Source of the DNA: Locusta migratoria
Lineage: Eukaryota; Arthropoda; Insecta; Orthoptera; Acrididae
DNA length: 64,000 nucleotides
Assembly (NCBI GenBank): GCA_026315105.1
Contig: CM048755.1
Location: 759,457,301-759,521,300, forward strand
Direction of reading: 5' to 3'
In this document: positions 24,001 through 34,471 of the stretch, one piece after another
Layout: each line of letters begins with the position of its first letter
Position numbering within the stretch: the first letter of the stretch is position 1
Notes under the pieces: model-generated
Told to the model about the DNA's origin: nothing
The model's database searches: none
Seen by the model: only the letters and a program-made list of their open reading frames with translations
Translations under genes and position numbers: made by a program

Positions 24001-25472
24001 ACTTCTCTTAGCTAAAAGCTACAGACAAATCAGATGGTGGTTGGAGAAATTATTAATAAATACATCTATTTTAAATACTTCTATTATAAGCATTTGCTTG
24101 TTTATTTAATTATTAGAAAATTATAAAATGGAATCTTTTTCTAAGAAAATGCAACTTAGAAAAGCCTACAGCTGCACAATTCATACCGAATTAACGTTTA
24201 AAGTATTACCTCCACAAGGGAAAAAAAGAGTCAGAAATTACTCAAGTTACATTTGTTAACTGTCAGTCTGTGCACTTATTTTATTTATTTATTTATTTTG
24301 TTTTGTTCGTTGGGTAGTTCAGTTCTTTGTGGACAGGGGTTCATGCTTGTTCTACATTGATTGTTCAGTTCTTTGCTCAGTTTTTTATTACAGAGGACGG
24401 GTAGCCCTCTGAAGACAATGAGCTACTGCATCCACTTCACCTAATTATTTCCTTAATAACCACTACACTGAATCTTGACAGATGGCTAAAGTTTACAACA
24501 CTGACACTTCTGAACTTTGCATGTGCAATGCAATGTTCTCGAGTTTAGAATTATTTGGAGTGGGCAATCTTATTGCCTCTCATCATTCATTACAAGCCAG
24601 TAAAAATCGAAATTCCAAGTTATTTCCAACAGTGTTTGCAAGACACTTGCCCGCAGGTCTACAACAGGCCCAGAAGTTGCATTACGTGTACATACTCTTA
24701 CGGCAAGAAGAAAAATATCAACACGTAACATCGTGGGTGGTCGGGTGTTCCGTCATATATCACTCTCGTACTCGCACGATATATTGGTTACGTAGTGCGT
24801 AACCTCCATCGGGTGCGATCTCAGTCCGCTCCTCGAGGAGACCCGATCCAGGATTTACGTCTGTCATTTTCCCCTCTCCTGACGATCGCAGACTCTTCCA
24901 CGAACTGCGACACGAAGTACCGGCTAAGTAGAGCATGGTATCCTGCTTCGGAAGTGATAAAGACGAATGGGGATAGTTGTAGTATACTTCAAATTGAAGA
25001 ACTGAAGATGTGGACGTGGAAAACAATCCCCAGACAAACTGCCAAGTGAACTACACTGAAGACGGGATATCCAGGCGTGGGGCTAGAGTTGGGAGAGGGG
25101 GGGGGGGGAAGAGACTGCAAAGGGGAAGTCTGGTACTGCAATTGATGAAAAACAGAATGACAGTGTTCCAGTAGAGTGGCTGTGGACTGCAGAGGGGGTG
25201 CAGACCGAAGACAGAACACCTAGGAGTGGGTCGAAGGAACTCCTACTGGCACAGCCCCCACAAGGGTGGAGCTGTGTGGACCCATGGGATTCAATCTTTT
25301 GGTTACTGAAATTAAAAACAAACTAGAAAAACATGTTGAATATTTTTCATCCAATGAAATTTTAGAAGATTATACAGGCAACTGTAGTAGATATTTATGA
25401 TAAACTGCTTATCTTAAATGATTACTTCGATTGATGCTCTTAGTTATTGCCATTGGTTGGTATTGTATGTGT
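24001..25472. other. no recognised feature
   Basis: Contains a G-tract at about 25095-25110 and open frames of 76-106 codons on both strands at 24482-25219 without motifs. Confidence 0.35.
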
Positions 25473-25480
25473 GTATTAAC

Positions 25481-26276
25481 TAAGGTAACCAAACGTACCA
25501 ATTTTTTCGGGCCAGTCTCGATTTTTGTCTGTCCCGAATTTTTTCAAAAGTAATTCGGTACGCCTATTTGCCCCAGATTTAACAATTGTGTTCCGGTTTA
25601 GAAATTTATCTCACCTATATCAGTCTATTTTATTATCAGTTTTAATTATGATGGAAAACTGTTGACAAAAGGTTCGTTATACTTAAGGTACATATCAAAA
25701 ACTGTCGGAACCGTTTCGAATTGTTTCCACTGTGCATACGTGCATAAACTATACCAGTCAGAAAATCAGTGAATGGACTGCTAACACCACTTTTCCAGGT
25801 CAAAGATTGATTGATATTATTTCTTATTTCAGACATTCTCAAATGTGCTTAAGTTAGTGCAGTTTCTCTTCTGCCTTTCCGGAAATAATGCTGTTACTGA
25901 AAGGGTATTTTCCCCACGTGAATAATATATCGACAAGCGACGACACACGGCTTGCCATAGAAACTGTGAAATCAATATTACTAACTAGAGTAAATTATTA
26001 TGAAACTTGTTTAGAATTTTTTAACATGTTGTTGAAAAATACAGACTTGCTGAAGTAAATTTACTGCACTGGTAAATACACTCTTTCTGATCGCATTCCT
26101 TCATCATATAAAGTACTAATAAATTGTAAATTAATGTTCTTTTCGTAACCACTTAAACTGATATTTTATAATTATTACTTCCACTAAAATCTTATTCTAA
26201 TATAATGAAAATATATATAAAATAACGAAATTTGTAATGTGTCCCGAATTTGAATCTAGAAAATATGGCCACCTTA
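25481..26276 (+). mobile_element. non-autonomous hAT element with 8-bp TSD
   Basis: Ends are TAAGGTAACCA on the left and TGGCCACCTTA on the right (imperfect TIR). They are flanked by an exact 8-bp duplication GTATTAAC at 25473-25480 and 26277-26284, the hAT-type TSD length. Inside, about 25860-26060 in shifting frames recalls the hAT C-terminal dimerisation region (readings such as LSFCLSGNNAVTER, IMKLV-NF and LLKNTDLLK). It is thus an internal-deletion derivative with a transposase 3' relic in the plus direction. Confidence 0.75.
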
Positions 26277-26284
26277 GTATTAAC

Positions 26285-27149
26285 ACAATATGCAATGTTT
26301 TCTCCTTGTGGAGTACACTCACTGAACAGGGACGGTGCTTATGCTGCTGAACCGAATTATGATGTGATTCTTTTTTAGAAAAGTTGAGTTTTTATCCTTT
26401 TTTCTCTGTTAGGGCTAGTCATTGGGAATCGTTGAAACAACTTGTCCCTTTGCCTAAGTCTTGTTGCAACCAAAGACTACAAATACGCCACCAAATTTTG
26501 AAACAACGTCCTTCGATCTTCAAAATTTTATACGTGTGTCTGCTGTATTAACTCAATCAGCAAAAAATATTGATATGGATCTCAAGAAGTACTCGACAGC
26601 TTTCAAAGGCATCTTGATACTGTTTTCGCGCAATATCTTGCTCTCTCTTTATCACAAAAAGGTCGTTATACAGAACAAAGTAATTTCCCTTAGCGTAGCA
26701 ATGCCGATGATTAACTTAAACACATTAGGACATCACTTTGAAAGAAGAAAAAGTAGTTGCTCACATAGTTGGCATTTCATCAGAAATTATAAATAGGAAA
26801 CCTGATGCAAATGGAAGGACAGCTGAACAACTTCAGCTGTAAGCATCAAATTAATTCAGATCTTTTATTGTCTTTCCTCTTTTTAATTTTGTAATCCAAA
26901 ATTTGACAACAATATATGTGAGCTATGTACAATTTTTTCATCTATGTTCACCAGTTTTTGGACCTAGAAAGTAATTAACTGAAAGTTGAGATCACCAATC
27001 CCATCTCAAAGTAGCCTACATATTTAGCAGATACTGACAGCTTCTTTGAAATTCTACCCACGTAGCGCGTGGCCTGCAGTCTGTCAACCATAAAAGTATC
27101 CAATGAAGTACTAAGAAAAAAAATGCTTGAAGATGCTGAGAAGCACGTT
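26285..27149. other. no recognised feature
   Basis: An open frame at 26461-26796 (111 codons) has no motif I recognise. Confidence 0.35.
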
Positions 27150-27692
27150 TATGAGAAAGGCTTCAAGCAATTTTTTGGGTGCTTAGTAGAACAATTAGAC
27201 ACTTTTGTATGATTCAGAGCCGGATTACTTAAACCCCAGAAACAAGCAGTCAGAATCATATGTGACATGAAGAGATAAGATTCGTGTTGTCCTCTCCTCC
27301 CTACACTAAAGATACTAAACCTACCATGACTCTCTCTATTCAAAACAATAGTATTCGTAAGAGAATATTTAGGGTCCACTGGTGCTTATCAGCTAAATAA
27401 CTCTATGCACAATTACAGATCAAGAAATAACAATAACATCCACGTCTCCTATGTCAGATCATCAGCCTGCCAGAAAAGTGTCCATCACAGTGGCACACAT
27501 CTAGATAATCACCTATCTGACAGGGTGAAACCTGTTTAAAAAAAAGGTTGAAGTCATTTCTGATGGACCACAGTTTCTACTCTGTAGATGAATTCCTTGC
27601 TGCGCAGAATGAAGTTTTATAATGTACAACTGTGTCAAAATAATGTAAAATTGTGTCAAACGTTCATGTGTGTTAAAGTATTCTAAAAATAT
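27150..27692 (+). pseudogene. LINE ORF2 C-terminus and start of 3' UTR
   Basis: The plus strand reads PGLLKPQKQAVRIICDMKR, a later LKILNLP, YRSRNNNNIHVSYVRSSACQ and LKSFLMDHSFYSVDEFLA. This is the 'QK--VRII-...LKIL-LPS---...--H-YNTR' C-terminal module of arthropod LINEs, with a stop and frame changes. The trailing AT-rich UTR is interrupted at 27692 by the gypsy insertion and resumes at 33757. Confidence 0.65.
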
Positions 27693-27989
27693 TGTCGCGT
27701 TGAAATGGTAGCAGGCTTAACTTCGAAGGCAACTGAACGCAGCACTGACTGCCTCTCAGGTAGAGTGCTCTGCTATTTATACACAGAAATTAGAAGAACA
27801 GTTAACATAAGAAACAAGTAGAATTTACGAGTGAACATAAGAAAGACGAAGAACATTCTGGAATTGTTAATTACAAAGAAATAAATTTTTGCCATTGGGC
27901 GGGATTGAACCGGCGATCATCAGCACCGCAGTCCGTGACGCTATCCCCTGCGCCACGCCGGCAGTCGGTGTACGTGGTCTCTCGCGGCA
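27693..27989 (-). repeat. gypsy 3' LTR (297 bp)
   Basis: On the minus strand it runs TGCCGCGAGAG ... GCGACA. It is preceded by the purine-rich tract AGGAGAGGGAG (28003-27993 region). It holds a TATA-like TATAAATAG at about 27773-27781 and tRNA-like A- and B-box sequences (GTGGCGCAGGGGATAG and CGGTTCAATCCC) near 27964-27900. Confidence 0.82.
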
Positions 27990-28092
27990 TTGCTCCCTCT
28001 CCTGGAGAAACAGCGATCCGCTGTTATGATCTCTGTGGAGCCAGCTGCACTCTCCTGGATCTTGACCGTGTCATGGGTCCTCTGTATGACAG

Positions 28093-29262
28093 TTAAAGAG
28101 AATCGTTTCCTTCTACACAATTATCGATGACAGACGTTTCTGTCGTGGCTTCATCAGGAACATTACCGTCCTTAGAGTCCTTGAACAAGAAGCCATTGTC
28201 GTCTACCTGCTCTTCAGGATCGTAGTAAGGCTTCATGTGCAGGACGTGAACAATGTCCCTTAGTTTTTGACGTTTCGACGATGGCTCATAATCCTCAACT
28301 TCGTATGTGACGACTGACAAGCGGCGTATGACACGATCCGGCCAAAGTATCGCTTCAATAACTTTTCTGACAGTCCAACCTTCCGTACAGGGGTAAAAAT
28401 CCCTGGGCTGTACACAACAGGTCGGTGCTTGTCGTTATACCGCTGACGGTCCTTCTCCTGGGCGTCCAGTGTCCGTATGCGAGCCAGCTGTCTTGCTTCT
28501 TCGACCCTGGTGATGAGCTGTTTAACATAGTCATCCTGAGTGTCGTCCGGTTGGAACGGGAACAGCGTATCCATTGTCGTCTCAGCTTCACGGCCATGGA
28601 GCAGGAAAAACGGAGTGAAGCCTGTGGTGTCTTGTCTTGCGCTATTGTAAGCAAATGTCACGACTGGCAGAATTGTATCCCAATCCTTCTGCTCAACATC
28701 GACGTACATCGACAGCATGTCGGCTAACGTCTTGTTAAAACGTTCCGTAAGACCATTTTTCTGAGGATGGTATGCAGTTGTCATTCTGTGGACAATGTCG
28801 CACCGTGACATTACCTCTGATACTAGTTTTGACTGGAATACGATCAGATATCATGACACGTGGTGCTCCATGCTTCAAAATAATGTCTTCTACAAGGAAT
28901 TTTGCGATCTCTGGAGCTTCTGCAGTTGGCACAGGTTTGGTGACAGCGTAGCGTGTGAGGTAGTCAGTGCAGACTATTATCCAACGGTTACCGGTTGTCG
29001 ACTTCGGGAACCTCCCTAAAAGATCGATCCCAACTCGGTGCTGCCGGCGGAATCGGTACGAGAAGCCCTGGAGGTAATTGCGGCACATGCTTCCGTCGCT
29101 GGCACTCTTTACAGTGACTCACATAGTGCTTGACAGATCGGTAGAGACCTTTCCAGTAATACCTGTGTCTGATTCTGTCTAGGGTCTTCACGAATCCCTG
29201 ATCACCGGATATTGGAGCATCGTGGAAATATTTGAGAATAGCCCAGTGGATCGTAGTTGCTC
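28093..29262 (-). pseudogene. gypsy integrase (broken)
   Basis: Integrase region of the gypsy Pol. The N-terminal zinc-binding part at 29220-29080 has RHRYYWKGLYRSVKHYVSHC followed by KECQRRK, so the two Cys are present while the first His position reads SGDQG. The core has GIDLLGRFPKSTTGNRWIIV, CTDYLTRYA, a degenerate MISDR segment and, in another frame (28811-28260), AYHPQKNGLTERFNKTLADM with the catalytic Glu. A frameshift lies near 28800-28830 and another near 28320. The C-terminal tail (28320-28093) reads VTYEVEDYEPSSKRQKLRDI and ends at the stop just before the polypurine tract and LTR. Confidence 0.82.
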
Positions 29263-30177
29263 TTATACAATGTTCTGTTTATAAGATGGAACTCTCCATT
29301 GGTCGGTTCTCCTTTCTCCATGGCCTATCATTTTTAACAGTGGTGGATCTTCCCTCTGTTCAGCTGTAACGTCATCTAATTCAGTGAGGGCTGAAATTTC
29401 ATTCATGCTGTTGTGTTCCACTAATGGATTTCTCAAAAGGCAGTCGGCATCCTTGTGTTTGCACCCGTTGTTGAATACCACTGTGACATCGTACTCTTGG
29501 AGTCTTAGTGCCCATCTTGCTAGTCGACCTTATGGATCCTTCAAGCTAGTCAGCCAATACAAAGCATGGTGGTCTGTCACGACGGTGAATGGTTTGCCGA
29601 ATAAATAAGGCCAGAACTTGTTGATAGCCCAGATAACTGCGAGACATTCTTTTTCAGTTGTAGAGTAGTTTATCTCGGACTTTGAGAATACTCTTGACGC
29701 ATAGGCTATCACTTTTTCAGCACCTTCCTGAACTTGTACAAGCACAGCACCAATCCCATAACCACTGGCGTCTGTGTGAAGTTCCGTTTCTGCATTCTCG
29801 TCGTACAAGGCTAGCACTGGTGCGGAAGTTAGAGCTTCCTTAAGTGCTCGGAAAGCTCTTTCTTTTGTCTCATCCCAGTAAAACTTGGCGTCTCCCTGCA
29901 GAAGTTCTTGTAATGGACGTGCCTTGTTACAAAATCCTTTTATGAAACGTCGGTAGTATGAGCACAGCCCGAGAAAACTTCTCAGATCACGAATGTGCTG
30001 AGGAGTTGGAAATTCTGTGACTGTCCTTACTTCATCTGGATCAGGACGGACACCATCTCCGTTGACTAGGTGCCCCAGGATTTTTATCTCTTTGGCGACG
30101 AAGAGGCACTTCTTTGGATTGAGGCGGAGAGCTGCAGTCTGAACACACTTCAACACAGTTGACAGACGACTCAGATG
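29263..30177 (-). pseudogene. gypsy RT thumb/RNase H (one internal stop)
   Basis: From 30156 the frame reads LRLNPKKCLFVAKEIKILGH, FPTPQHIRDLRSFLGLCSYY and RRFIKGF, the classic RT connection. The RNase H part has TELHTDASGYGIGAVL with its catalytic Asp, SEINYSTTEKECLAVIWA with Glu, and FTVVTDHHAL with Asp. A TAA at 29530-29532 interrupts it after LTSLKDP. The frame then resumes with GRLARWALRLQEYDV and KHKDADCL. Confidence 0.85.
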
Positions 30178-30933
30178 TTATCCAAATGTTTTCGAGAAAA
30201 CGACAATGTCATCTGAATAGCAGAGACACGTCGTCCACCTAAGGTGTCGAAGCAAGTTGTCCATCATGCGTTCGAATGTGGCCGGAGCATTACATAATCC
30301 AAATGGCATTACTTTAAATTCATAGAGGCCGTCAGGTGTAATAAAAGCCGTCTTCTCCCTGTCAGCTTCATCAACCTCGATTTGCCAGTTACCTGTCTGC
30401 AAGTCCATAGTTGAGAAGTATGTAGCTCCTTTCAAGCAGTCTAAGGCGTCGTCAATGCGCGGCACTGGGTAGACATCTTTCTTTGTGATTCTGTTCAGCC
30501 GTCGATAGTCAACACAGAATCGCCACGTGCCATCCTTCTTTACGAGGACCACCGGAGACGACCAAGGACTCTCCGAAGGTTGAATAATGTCATCTAGCAA
30601 CATCTTCTCCACTTCCTTCCTAATTATCCGTCTTTCACCTGGCGACACTCTATACAAACGCTGGCTAATTGGCGGATGACCCCCAGTATTTATACGGTGC
30701 CTTATCGTGAGCCGTTTCGCCTGACTTTTCCCCTGCTGAGGTGTGAATGCACCCGAAAATTGGCGTAGTATACCTAACACCCGCTGGCGTTGTTCCTTGG
30801 TCAGTCCAGGCCCTATTGGCAGTTCCACGTTTGTTTCCTCCAGCGTGTTGTATGTACTAACAGCAGGGCATGGGTATTCATTGATGACGTTGAGCTCACC
30901 GTCCTGGATTGGTTCAGCTGTCCCGATACACAT
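30178..30933 (-). pseudogene. gypsy reverse transcriptase palm/fingers
   Basis: RT motifs in order: LLDDIIQPSESPWSSPVVLV, KDGTWRFCVDYRRLN, ATYFSTMDLQTGNWQIEV (catalytic Asp in MDLQ), LYEFKVMPFGLCNAPATFER and CYSDDIVVFS (catalytic DD). The residue before SDD is unusual for the family, which normally has Y-L-D-D or Y-I-D-D. The frame ends at a TAA (30178-30180) inside the domain, and the RT continues in frame beyond it. The link to the upstream protease needs a frame change near 31010. Confidence 0.87.
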
Positions 30934-31004
30934 TCCCTTGGGGATAAGTTGTGACTGTTCATGACAATTTGTGATTGAAATCTCTCCTTGACCACCGGTA
31001 ATGC

Positions 31005-31538
31005 TTATGATAGCCGCTCGTATGTAAATTTCTTTTGTGAGCCTAATAATATTTTACTATCAACAAGAACTTCACACTTTAACAGGTCATCTGTGTTTGT
31101 GACTGCAACTCTTCTCGTTGTCAACGGCGGTATCGTCAGATTGTCAACGGCAAATAACTTCCCAGAAAATTCTGTATTACGTGTATCCGGTGGAACAACT
31201 TCTTCAATTTGCAGCTCAGATCTTCCGCAGTCAACGATAGCTTGGGATGCCTGAAGGAAGTCCCATCCAAGGATGACATTGTGACTACATTCTGTTAACA
31301 CGACAAATTCCAAAGGCTGGGTCCTGTTGTTGATGGTTATTCTTGCGACACAAGTTCCTGCTGGCTGGACGTACTTTCCATTCGCGACCTTCCGCACAGT
31401 TGTCCCCGTATCACAGAACATTGTCTTCTTTAGTGCGCGGCGGTAATTATCCGACAATACAGAAAAAGACGCTCCTGAATCAACAAGTGCCCGGATAGGT
31501 TGGCCATCGATTATGGCGTCGATGAGATTTCCCGGCAT
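31005..31538 (-). pseudogene. gypsy retropepsin-like protease
   Basis: A 177-codon open frame. The active site IRALVDSGASFSVLS contains the D-S-G-A triad, and HNVILGWDFLQASQAIVDC is the second conserved block (ILG-DFL). IPPLTTRRVAV follows as the linker to RT. This frame is intact, but it leaves the RT frame at its 3' end, where the stop falls after FTYERLS. Confidence 0.85.
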
Positions 31539-31581
31539 CTTAGCGACTGTCGTCCATGGAGGATTTTCATCTGCGGCGGCC

Positions 31582-31822
31582 TCACCTCCATAGATGGTTT
31601 CCTCGCTTAGTTTTCCTGGGCGCGGCGGCTAGGGGAGCGGCTGGTACCTCTGTACGGCGACGGTGAAGGGCTGTGGCGCGTCGGGAAGCGACCTCGTCTA
31701 GGGTACGGCGATGGGCTTCTTCCCATAGGTCGACTGAACTCATCGGCAGGTGACTGCCTGCGATAGAACTGCTCTGATGGCTGACGTCTTGCGGCAAAAT
31801 AATCGTCGAGTACTCGCCTTCT

Positions 31823-31862
<40 letters not shown>

Positions 31863-32030
31863 GGGCGCCCACAGTGGAAACACAGTGGTGTGTTGTCTTC
31901 TGTCCTCCAGACGTCTGTTCTGCGGGGCGTGATTGTTGTTGGGGGAGTTGGTTGTGGCCGCATCGGCCGTTTTATAGGCTGCCGTTTGGCGGCTGCAGCG
32001 TATGTCATAGCAGGGCGGCGCCAATCTTCA
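31582..32030 (-). pseudogene. gypsy gag C-terminus with microsatellite in the zinc knuckle
   Basis: Frame 32008-31607 has Pro/Thr-rich PMRPQPTPPTTITPRRTDVW, then PLCFHCGRPG, then a run of alternating Glu-Arg from a (GA)n expansion, then RRVLDDYFAARRQ and an Arg/Ser/Pro-rich end (FPTRHSPSPSPYRGTSRSPS). CFHCGRPG is the first half of a CCHC zinc knuckle. The GA repeat sits exactly where the His and last Cys should be. The upstream gag (matrix/capsid part) is missing because LINE sequence starts at 32031. Confidence 0.75.
31826..31861 (+). repeat. (CT)n microsatellite within gag
   Basis: About 17 CT units on the plus strand (GA on the coding strand), read as Glu-Arg repeats. Confidence 0.93.
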
Positions 32031-33662
32031 TTCCAAAATTCTACAACTGACCGACATTAGAGAAAAAGGCCTATAGTTCTGTACATCTGTTCGAGGACCC
32101 TTCTTGAAAACGGGGACGACCTGAGCCATTTTCCAATCTTTGGGAACGATATGCTGTTCTAGAGACCTACCACACCACTGCGAGAAGGGGGGTCAGTTCC
32201 TTCGCGTACTCTGTAAGAACTAACTGGTATCCCATCAGGCCCTGCGGCCTTTCCTCTTTTGAGCGATTTTAATTGTTTTTCTATCCCTCTGTCAGTTATT
32301 TCGATATCTGCCATTTTGTAATCTGTGCGGCAATCTAGGGAAGGAACTACAGTGCAATCTTCCTCAGTGAAACAGCTTTGGAAAAATACATTTAGTAATT
32401 CTGCCTTTAGAGTGTTATCCTCTGTTTCAATGCCATTTATGTCACAGAGTGTCTGGACACTGTTTTGATCCACCTACCGTTTTGACATAAGACCAAAATT
32501 TCTTAGGATTTTCAGCCAAGTCAGTACAAAGAACTCTACTTTCGAATTCGTTGAACGCCTCTCGCATAGCCCTCCTCACGCTACATTTCGCTTCGTGTAA
32601 TTTTTGTTTGTCTACAAGGATTTGGGTACGTTTGTTTGCAGTGAAGTTCCCTTTGCTTCCGTAGCAGCTTTCTAATTCTGTTGTTGTACCACGGTGGCTC
32701 CTTTCCATCTCTTACGACCTTGCTAGGTACATACTCATCTAATGCATATTGTACGATGGCTTTGAACTTAGACCACTGTTCCTCAACACCATCTGTACTT
32801 AAGATAAAACTTCTGAGCTGAGCCGTCGAGTACTCTGAAATCCCCTTTTTGTCACTTTTTCCGAACAGAAAAATCTTCCTACATTTTTTAATATTTCTAT
32901 TTACGGCTGAAATTACCGATGCTGTAACCGCTTTATGATCGCCGATTCCCTGTTCCGCATTAACTGTTCCGAATAGTTCGGGTTTGTTTGTCACCAGAAG
33001 GTCTAATATGTTGTCACCACGGATTGGTTCTTTGTTTAACTGCTCAAGATTGTTTTAAGTGCATTATCTGAAAACTATTTCACTGGATTCTTTGTCCCTG
33101 CCATCTGTAATAAACGTTTGTGTCTCCCAATCTATATCAGGTAAATTAAAATCTCCTCCCAAAACTATAGCATGATCGGGAAATCTACTCGAAATATCTT
33201 CCAAATTTTCCGTCAGGTGTTCTGCCACAACAGCTGCTGAGCTAGGAGGCCTACAGAAGCATCCGATTACCATGTTCGAGCCTGCTTTAACCGTGACCTT
33301 CACCCAAATTATTTCACACTTCGGATCTCCGTCTATTTCCTTCGATACTAGTTCACTTTTTATCGCTATAAACACGCCTCCCCCTTCACTGTCCAGCCTA
33401 TCTCTGCGGTAAACATTCCAGTCTGAGTTTAGAATCTCATTACTGTTTATATCTGGTTTCAGCCAACTTTGCGTCCCTAGTACTAAGTGGGCGTTGTGAT
33501 CGTTTATTATTGAGAGCAATTCTGGGACCTTTCTATTGACGCTCCTGCAGTTAACTACTACTACATTGATCAATTCCTTCCCTGTTGTGTTCTGCATACT
33601 GCTACCTTGTCGCGGCTCAGGAGGCAACTTGTCGGGCCTAGGGAGGGAATTCTCTAACATAA

Positions 33663-33663
<1 letters not shown>
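32031..33663 (-). pseudogene. LINE fragment (endonuclease + RT N-terminus) inside the gypsy
   Basis: The minus strand starts at 33663 with the EN domain: INVVVVNCRSVNRKVPELLS, HLVLGTQSWLKPD (Gln where EN enzymes usually have the catalytic Glu of T-E-S/T-W), VYRRDRLDSEGGGVFIAIKS and HAIVLGGDFNLPDIDW. The linker (32994-32442) has PPWYNNRIRKLLRKQRELH and CSVRRAMREAFNEFESRV. The RT start has KSLKRGKAAGPDGIP and, near 32100-32040, IVPKDWKMAQVVPVF and NYRPFSLMSVSC. It then stops at 32031, where gypsy gag begins. It is therefore truncated at the 3' end, opposite to the usual 5' truncation. Three or more frame breaks. Clade CR1/Jockey-like, uncertain. Confidence 0.82.

Positions 33664-33693
<30 letters not shown>
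33664..33693 (+). repeat. poly(A) tract, 30 nt
   Basis: It joins the 5' end of the antisense LINE fragment to the 5' LTR remnant. On the LINE coding strand it is poly(T). Confidence 0.95.
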
Positions 33694-33694
<1 letters not shown>

Positions 33695-33756
33695 GCAGTC
33701 CGTGACGCTATCCCCTGCGCCACGCCGGTAGTCGTTGTTCGTGGTCTCTCGCGGCA
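33694..33756 (-). repeat. gypsy 5' LTR remnant (63 bp)
   Basis: Matches the first 60-odd bases of the 3' LTR (TGCCGCGAGAGACCACG ... GGACTGCG) and then stops abruptly at an A/T homopolymer. It is bordered on the outside by ATAT. Confidence 0.85.
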
Positions 33757-34040
33757 ATATTGTTAAGACCGCATAATTACTGCAACATTTATTACACATA
33801 TGTACCATAAGTTATCTGTGTTTCACCATGATGCATACTTGTACTTGTTTACTATGTGTACTGATAGGCCTGTTTCAGTTACACATTTAACCATAATTTA
33901 TCTGACAATGTCTTCTTTTAATTTCAATCTATCAGTCAAACTGTAAAGTCCTAGCACTGTTGTAGCCTACATAACTCTTGATAACACCGCTTACATGCAA
34001 AAGCTTAAAGATGGATGAATAAATAAATGAATAGATTAAG
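33757..34040 (+). repeat. continuation of LINE 3' UTR/tail
   Basis: It starts with the second ATAT copy and ends in AATAAATAAATGAATAG, a simple A-rich tail. With 27150-27692 it forms one LINE 3' end split by the gypsy element. Confidence 0.5.
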
Positions 34041-34260
34041 GCAATCGTCGCCGGAGGGCCGCGCCATGATCGCCTTCCAAATTTGTCACTAATTTAACGA
34101 GGACTCTTGTTTCCTAGTAAAAGGAAAAAAAATCTTTGAATTTAGAATATTATAATGATAAATTCACATCAATCCCGCCATCGAGAGCACCTTTATTGTT
34201 GTCTGTACTTTTATTACACATCATTCATACCAATTTATTAATGTATCTAATACCTGTATC

Positions 34261-34459
34261 GCCGGCCGCGGTGGCCGAGGGGATTGGGCGCTTCAGTCAC
34301 GGTCTGCACGGCCACTACGGTCGGGGGTTCGAATCCCCCCTCAGGCATGGATATTTGTGCCGTCCTTAGTTGTAGGTAGTTCATAAGTAGTTTGTAAGTT
34401 TAGGGACTGATGACCCCGTAGTTAAGTCCCTTAAGCTTAACAAACATTTGAACATTTTG
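34261..34459 (+). mobile_element. tRNA-derived SINE with 12-bp TSD
   Basis: Complete plus-strand copy from GCCGGCCGCGGTGGCCGAGG to ACAAACATTTGAACATTTTG. The target duplication AATACCTGTATC is at 34249-34260 and 34460-34471. Confidence 0.94.
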
Positions 34460-34471
34460 AATACCTGTATC

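Larger units (their letters stand above)
27693..33756 (-). mobile_element. Ty3/gypsy LTR retrotransposon, defective, with internal LINE fragment
   Basis: Gypsy-type element with order gag (C-terminal part)-protease-RT-RNase H-integrase, all on the minus strand. The 3' LTR begins TG at 27989 and ends CA at 27693. A remnant of the 5' LTR begins TG at 33756. A 4-bp target duplication ATAT flanks it (27689-27692 and 33757-33760). Most of the 5' LTR, the primer-binding site and the gag N-terminus are absent and replaced by LINE sequence (32031-33693). Pol carries at least two in-frame stops and several frameshifts, so it cannot encode an intact polyprotein. There is no env-like frame. It lies inside a LINE 3' UTR, itself in the transporter intron. 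Confidence 0.88.
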
